A DNA stretch of 35,795 bases from Nocardiopsis listeri (lineage in GTDB: Bacteria > Actinomycetota > Actinomycetes > Streptosporangiales > Streptosporangiaceae). Location: contig NZ_DYZD01000311.1 of NCBI RefSeq assembly GCF_020741345.1, forward strand, positions 1-35,795, read 5' to 3'. Shown here piece after piece: positions 31,731 to 35,795 of the stretch. Below the pieces are notes generated by a model. It was not told the origin of the DNA. It saw nothing but the letters and a program-made list of their open reading frames with translations, and ran no database searches. How positions within the stretch are numbered: the first letter of the stretch is position 1; every line of letters begins with the position of its first letter. The translations under genes and the position numbers were made by a program.

Positions 31731-32264
31731 GTGTCACCCAAGAAGCGCAAACGCCGCAAACCCCAGGAACAGTCGGCCACCACCCCTGCGCGGGAAGCCG
31801 AGCAGGGACGCGTCCTACCGGGAACCACACCCGAAAAACGCCCCCTCAAACGCACCCCCGTGGTGGTGGCCTCCCCACCCGACCGGCGCGTCACCGCGCT
31901 GTGGGTGATCCTGTGGATCGCCTGGGCCCTGGGCACCCCCCTGGCCCTGGCCGGGTTGCTCTTCACCGGACTGGACACGGGCCCGGCCCCCGGCGACCCC
32001 CGCATGGACGCCCCCGAGACCGCCGCCCACCTGATCGCCGAACAACAACAGCAAGCGGTGCGCGCCATGGGCAACGCCCTGGTGTGGCTGCTGGTCATGG
32101 CCTGGGGGGTGCCCGCCCTGGGCACCGTCCTGGCCCTGGCACTACGCCGCAAGATGGCCGCCCTGTGCTTCGTCGTGGCCCTGGCCCTCTCGGTCACCCT
32201 GCTGTTCCTGGTCGCCCCGCCCACCGAGATCTGGGACGCTCTGAGCGCCCACCTGTTCGGCTGA
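31731..32264 (+). CDS. Membrane protein, unknown function
   Basis: A 177-residue protein. The first 50 residues are strongly basic (SPKKRKRRKPQEQ; GTTPEKRPLKRTP). Three helices follow: VTALWVILWIAWALGTPLAL, ALVWLLVMAWGVPALGTVLA and CFVVALALSVTLLFLVA. A glutamine-rich stretch (HLIAEQQQQAVRAMGN) lies between the first two. GTG at 31731 coincides with the predicted transcript start. It may be co-regulated with the small membrane protein upstream but has its own promoter. Family not recognised. Confidence 0.75.
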   Translation: MSPKKRKRRKPQEQSATTPAREAEQGRVLPGTTPEKRPLKRTPVVVASPPDRRVTALWVILWIAWALGTPLALAGLLFTGLDTGPAPGDPRMDAPETAAHLIAEQQQQAVRAMGNALVWLLVMAWGVPALGTVLALALRRKMAALCFVVALALSVTLLFLVAPPTEIWDALSAHLFG

Positions 32265-32317
32265 AACCCCTCCCACCCGGCCACGCCTGGCACGACCCTG
32301 ATCCACCACCGGCCACA

Positions 32318-33556
32318 ATGGAACACGTGGACACCACCGAACCACCCACCATCGACACCGACGGCGCACTGCCCGTCACCGTACGCAGCCGCCTGCGCCA
32401 CGTCGACCACGGCGTACTCGTGGACACCCGCGCCCTGGAACGCGTACGCGAACGCTTCGACGCCGACCAGGCCCACCTGCTGGGCACCTTCCTGGCCGGA
32501 GCCCAATCCCCGGCCACCTTGCGTGCCTACCGCGCCGACTGGACCTCCTTTTGCGCCTGGTGCCTGGCCGAGGGCCGCACCTCCCTGCCCGCCGACCCCA
32601 CCGACGTGGCCGTCTACCTGGCCGTGTGCGCCCGCGCCCGCACCCCCGACGACACCGACTGGGCACTGGCCCCCTCCACCCTGGAGCGACGCGCCGCGGC
32701 CATCGCCGCCGTCCACGGCGCCCACGGCCTGGACTCGCCCACCCGCGCCGAAGTCGTACGCATGACCCTGCGCGGCATCCGCCGCACCCGCAAAAGGCGC
32801 CCACGCCGCAAGGCCCCCGTCATCCTGTCCACCCTGGAAGGCCTGCTGGCCGCACGCCCGGCCGAAGGACACCCCGGGGGAGTGGCCCGGCGCCGCGACG
32901 CCCTACTGCTGCTGACCGGGTTCGCCGGAGCCCTGCGCCGCTCGGAACTGGCCGCGCTCACCTTCGACGACCTGACCTTGGCCACCGATCCCACCACCGG
33001 CGCCCCCACCCTGGTGGTGGCCCTGCACACCACCAAGACCGACCAGGAGGGCCGCAAACACCAGCAGGTGGCCCTGCCCCAGGGCCGGCGCCGCACCACC
33101 TGCTGCGTATGCGCCCTGACCGACTGGTCGCACCTGGTGCGACTGCACGCCGAACAGGGGGCCCACGCCCTTCGCTCCCACCTGCAAGGGCTGCAAGGCG
33201 CACCCGAGCCCATCGCGCACAGCTGCACCACCCTCAAAAGCCTGGACCTGGCCGATGGCACGGGGCGCCCGCTGCTGCCCTCGGTGGACCGCCACGGCCG
33301 TATCGGCGAGCGCTCCATGTCCCCACGCGCCGTGGGCGACCTGGTCAAACGCTACGCCCAGCGCGCCGGACTGGACCCGGACGACTTCGGCGGACACTCC
33401 CTACGCGCCGGGTTCGCCACCCAGGCGGCTCTGAGCGGGGCCGCCGACCGCGAGATCATGCGCCAGGGCAGATGGACCAACCCGGCCACGGTGCACGACT
33501 ACATCCGCACCGCCAACCCCCTGGACGACAACGCCGTCACCCGCCTGGGGCTGTGA
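32318..33556 (+). CDS. Tyrosine recombinase / site-specific integrase
   Basis: A 412-residue tyrosine recombinase. The N-terminal SAM-like core-binding domain is about 45-155 (LAGAQSPATLRAYRADWTSF). The catalytic domain carries R207 (GALRRSEL), K240 (HTTKTDQEG), H360 and R363 (GGHSLRAGFATQA), W386 (GRWTNP) and the nucleophile Y395 (VHDYIR). The basic linker RRTRKRRPRRK (155-165) should contact DNA. CCVCALTDW (262-270) corresponds to the CPVRAL motif of many phage-type integrases. ATG at 32318 is used; a GTG at 32327 is an alternative. No excisionase, replication gene or clear attachment repeat is nearby, so it may be a remnant or a stand-alone recombinase. Confidence 0.92.
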   Translation: MEHVDTTEPPTIDTDGALPVTVRSRLRHVDHGVLVDTRALERVRERFDADQAHLLGTFLAGAQSPATLRAYRADWTSFCAWCLAEGRTSLPADPTDVAVYLAVCARARTPDDTDWALAPSTLERRAAAIAAVHGAHGLDSPTRAEVVRMTLRGIRRTRKRRPRRKAPVILSTLEGLLAARPAEGHPGGVARRRDALLLLTGFAGALRRSELAALTFDDLTLATDPTTGAPTLVVALHTTKTDQEGRKHQQVALPQGRRRTTCCVCALTDWSHLVRLHAEQGAHALRSHLQGLQGAPEPIAHSCTTLKSLDLADGTGRPLLPSVDRHGRIGERSMSPRAVGDLVKRYAQRAGLDPDDFGGHSLRAGFATQAALSGAADREIMRQGRWTNPATVHDYIRTANPLDDNAVTRLGL

Positions 33557-33671
33557 GGACCCCATCTCGAATCACCAACAAACCCACCAGTAACACCCGA
33601 AATAGCCCGTTAACGTGCGATCCTTCCCTGATGAGACATTAGGTTGGTTGCGTGAGAAAGGGGACGTAGCC

Positions 33672-35105
33672 ATGGTCGACGAGTTTCGCACCGCATTCCA
33701 AGAACTGATCGACGCCTCCGTCGCCACAGATCCCCACCGCTTCCCACCGGCCGTCCACAAGGTCTACCTCCTGGCCTCCCAGATCCCCGTCTCCGAACGC
33801 GAACTGGCCCTGGAAGCCCTCACCCCCCTGCTCGCCGGCGACCACGCCGCCCCCGGAGTCCTGGCCGACCTGGCCGTCGTCGCCGGCGCCCTGGTCGAAA
33901 TGGGCACCCACCCCGGCCCCGCCGGCATCGAAATCCTCCACCTGCTGCGCACCATGGGCAACGGCGCCGTCGCCTTCCTGGAGGCCTGGGACCGCACCGG
34001 CGGCGACACCCCGCCCGACCCCGACCACGTCACCGCCGACGCCGAAGCCCGCGTGGCCGCACACCTGGGCAACGACGCCCCCGCCGCCACCATGTGCTGG
34101 TGGACCAGCCGCCGACTGGGCCTGGCCGGCAAGACCATGCTCAGCCACTCCGAGGTACGCGCCCACCTGCGCCGCGACCCCACCCTGCACGCCCAACTGG
34201 TGGCCATCACCAACCAACTCAGCGACCTGCTCTACGAATTCGACGAGGTCCGCACCCTACTGCGCATGGCCGAGGCCACCTCCGCCCTGGTCATGGACCG
34301 CGCCTCACGCCGAGCCTTCCGTGTCCTCTTCGACGGCATCGGCGACAACTTCCAACTCCACACCCTGCTCGCCGCCGCCCTCATCGGCCCCCACGCCCAA
34401 GGCCTGGCGGGAACGCCCCCCGACCCGCGCTGGGCCGCCGCCTACCGTTCCTCCGACACCGACCCCCAAGCCCAGACCGTGTGGGGCTGGTGGAACCTGG
34501 TGGCCCACGACGGCTCCTGGGTGTGGAACGAGGGCCTGCCCGCGGAGATCCCCAGGATCGACGGCGAACACGTCATCATCCTGGACGAGCAGCCCTACCC
34601 CCGCTCCTGGAACGCCGAACGCCGCCACCCCCAGGTCAGCGGCTGGCTGGAAGTGGACTGCGAACTGGAGTCCGAAGAGGCACTCCTGTGGTGGAAGCGC
34701 GTCGCACCGGCCGAGACCCTGCCCTCCCACACCACCGAGCAGGACGAGCCACCCCTGCCCGAACCGGTGGTGCTGAAGCCCGAGACCGAATCCGCCGGTC
34801 GGGTGCGCGGCTTCGTACCCCCACCCGAGAGCACCGACACCGCGACGCCCGAGCCCGGAGAGCCCCAGGAAGGGCTCGAAGACCCGAAGACGAGCGACCA
34901 TGCGGGTGAGGAGACACCCTCACCCCGGCCACTCGAAGACCCAAAGCCCGAGCGGGACGACGTCGAAGCCGACGAACCGGCCCCCCGGCCCGCGACGCCC
35001 GAGCCCGAACCGCAGCGCTCCACCACGGGCACGGCCCTGTCACCACTGCCGCCACTGCCGCCCGGGGTCTCCCACTCCAAAGGGTGGGGACCCACCTGGC
35101 GCTGA
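33672..35105 (+). CDS. Large tryptophan-rich protein with proline/acidic tail, unknown function
   Basis: A 477-residue protein with no signal peptide or membrane helix. Residues 1-110 are helical (EFRTAFQELIDASVATDPHR; RELALEALTPLLAGD). A central region has TMCWWTSRRLGLAGKTMLSH and a helical segment (TNQLSDLLYEFDEVRTLLRM). Then come WGWWNLVAHDGSWVWNEGLP, YPRSWNAERRHPQ and ALLWWKRV, giving an unusual density of Trp. Residues about 355-470 are a disordered Pro/Glu/Asp-rich tail. ATG at 33672 follows AAAGGGGAC; an in-frame GTG at 33615 is possible. It starts 115 bases after the recombinase gene and ends at a strong hairpin. I do not recognise the family. Confidence 0.8.
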   Translation: MVDEFRTAFQELIDASVATDPHRFPPAVHKVYLLASQIPVSERELALEALTPLLAGDHAAPGVLADLAVVAGALVEMGTHPGPAGIEILHLLRTMGNGAVAFLEAWDRTGGDTPPDPDHVTADAEARVAAHLGNDAPAATMCWWTSRRLGLAGKTMLSHSEVRAHLRRDPTLHAQLVAITNQLSDLLYEFDEVRTLLRMAEATSALVMDRASRRAFRVLFDGIGDNFQLHTLLAAALIGPHAQGLAGTPPDPRWAAAYRSSDTDPQAQTVWGWWNLVAHDGSWVWNEGLPAEIPRIDGEHVIILDEQPYPRSWNAERRHPQVSGWLEVDCELESEEALLWWKRVAPAETLPSHTTEQDEPPLPEPVVLKPETESAGRVRGFVPPPESTDTATPEPGEPQEGLEDPKTSDHAGEETPSPRPLEDPKPERDDVEADEPAPRPATPEPEPQRSTTGTALSPLPPLPPGVSHSKGWGPTWR

Positions 35106-35111
35106 GACGAC

Positions 35112-35156
35112 CTGCGGCCCCCGCACCCGAGGAAGATCGGATGCAAGGGGCCGCAG
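35112..35156. terminator. Bidirectional terminator with extended stem
   Basis: CTGCGGCCCC (35112-35121) pairs exactly with GGGGCCGCAG (35147-35156). The loop holds a further near-perfect eight-base stem (35123-35130 with 35137-35144, one mismatch). It separates two convergent genes. Confidence 0.75.
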
Positions 35157-35183
35157 AGCGTGGGGGAGTGGCCAGGGCTCCTC

Positions 35184-35723
35184 TCAGTCGTCCTCCAGGC
35201 GGTGCCGAGGCTCGTGCACGGCCGCAACCGGCTCCGAACGCAGCGCACTGCGCCGATCGGAGCCGCCCTCACCGTCCTCGTAGAGCCCCTCGAAGTACTC
35301 CTCCTTGCTGAGACCGTCCTCCTCCGAGCGCACCCAGCGACCGCCCACGAACAACGGGGCGAACAACACCAGCGCCAAGGGCACGAACACGCCCAACGGC
35401 AGCAGCACCAGGGCGCCCTCACTACCCGGAACCACGGGCAAACGCTCCACCAGGTGCGGGCGCAACAGGGAGAGCACGCTCAGCCCGGCCAACACCAGGG
35501 CCGCACCGAAGGGCAGCATCGGGGTCAAACGCGGGGGCACGGCCACCAGGGCCAACAGGAGTCCCACGCCCACCAGCCCGGCCAGAGCGACCGGTCCGGT
35601 GCCCGACAGCACGCTCAGGTCGGCGGCGTGCAGGCCCCGCAGATGCGCGAAGGCCCAGCCGCACACCAGCAGCAGGACCGGGCCCAAAATAAGGCCCGAC
35701 AGGAAGCCGACGAAATGTCGCAC
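35184..35723 (-). CDS. Membrane protein with acidic C-terminal tail, unknown function
   Basis: A 179-residue protein with four helices: LSGLILGPVLLLVCGWAF, PVALAGLVGVGLLLALVAVP, PFGAALVLAGLSVLSLL and LVLLPLGVFVPLALVLFAPL. The cytoplasmic tail after VGGRWVRSEED is acidic (EEYFEGLYEDGEGGSD). GTG at 35723 follows AGGAG by eight bases and was chosen over a longer frame to 35780. I recall similar proteins in related actinobacteria as conserved membrane proteins, often followed by nothing in operon; function is unknown. Confidence 0.78.
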   Translation of the reverse strand: MRHFVGFLSGLILGPVLLLVCGWAFAHLRGLHAADLSVLSGTGPVALAGLVGVGLLLALVAVPPRLTPMLPFGAALVLAGLSVLSLLRPHLVERLPVVPGSEGALVLLPLGVFVPLALVLFAPLFVGGRWVRSEEDGLSKEEYFEGLYEDGEGGSDRRSALRSEPVAAVHEPRHRLEDD

Positions 35724-35785
35724 GGGGGTGCTCCTCTCAGGGGTTGGCAGCACGATAGCGACAAAAACCGACCAAGGCACCCTTG

Positions 35786-35795
35786 CCCCCCCCCC
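35786..35795. other. Run of ten C at the window end
   Basis: The last ten bases are all C. The run may be genuine or may mark a contig end, since long C tracts often stop assembly. Confidence 0.5.

Noticed and set aside
1-35795. CRISPR array or insertion sequence
   Set aside because: No set of regularly spaced repeats and no transposase motifs were seen on either strand.

Overview
The window is a GC-rich stretch of an actinobacterial chromosome. Codon third positions are almost all G or C, and GTG or TTG starts are common. There are Hanks-type kinase, Lrp and GbsR-type regulators, an Mn-type ABC importer, and several promoters that seem to give leaderless mRNAs. The mix suggests a filamentous actinomycete close to Nocardiopsis or other Streptosporangiales. 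That placement is inference; no rRNA or tRNA gene is present to fix it.

Bases 1-6500 form a carbohydrate block. Five minus-strand genes encode a Gfo/Idh/MocA oxidoreductase, a DUF993 TIM-barrel protein, a xylose-isomerase-like epimerase, a KdgD-type 5-dehydro-4-deoxyglucarate dehydratase and an enolase-superfamily dehydratase or cycloisomerase (cut by the window edge). They diverge from a secreted family-1 pectate lyase. Three copies of one 13-base LacI-type operator lie in the shared intergenic region, so the block reads as a pectin-to-uronate regulon.

Bases 6600-11020 (minus strand) carry a DnaQ-like exonuclease with a BRCT domain, a membrane serine/threonine kinase, and a two-gene operon of a GbsR/MarR-like regulator and an alpha/beta hydrolase. 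The regulator has a large inverted repeat over its own promoter. Bases 11179-13753 (plus) are a three-gene manganese-type ABC importer with a DtxR/MntR-like operator at its first start codon. A small HTH protein, a thioesterase-like protein and a DUF1062 zinc-ribbon protein follow.

Bases 15830-16620 look decayed: repeats, a perfect hairpin and a frame-broken reading frame. Then come a small glycine-rich-tail protein, a DUF2000 gene divergent from an Lrp/AsnC regulator, a 52-residue membrane peptide, a double-GNAT acetyltransferase, a DUF1772 membrane protein, an OmpA-like lipoprotein, a membrane protein with two Cys pairs, a FrnE-type DsbA oxidoreductase with a possible 50-residue cysteine peptide just upstream, and a DUF6194 protein.

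Bases 25265-35723 hold the least ordinary genes. These are a degenerate ADP-ribosylglycohydrolase fused to a dual-specificity phosphatase, an RlpA-like secreted protein, a 1189-residue protein joining an Fe-S RecB-like nuclease, an RNase H-like domain and a superfamily 1 helicase, two small membrane proteins, a tyrosine recombinase, a large tryptophan-rich protein of unknown function, and a membrane protein. The helicase-nuclease and the recombinase lie close together, so this part may be accessory DNA, although base composition does not change visibly. The window ends in a run of ten C.
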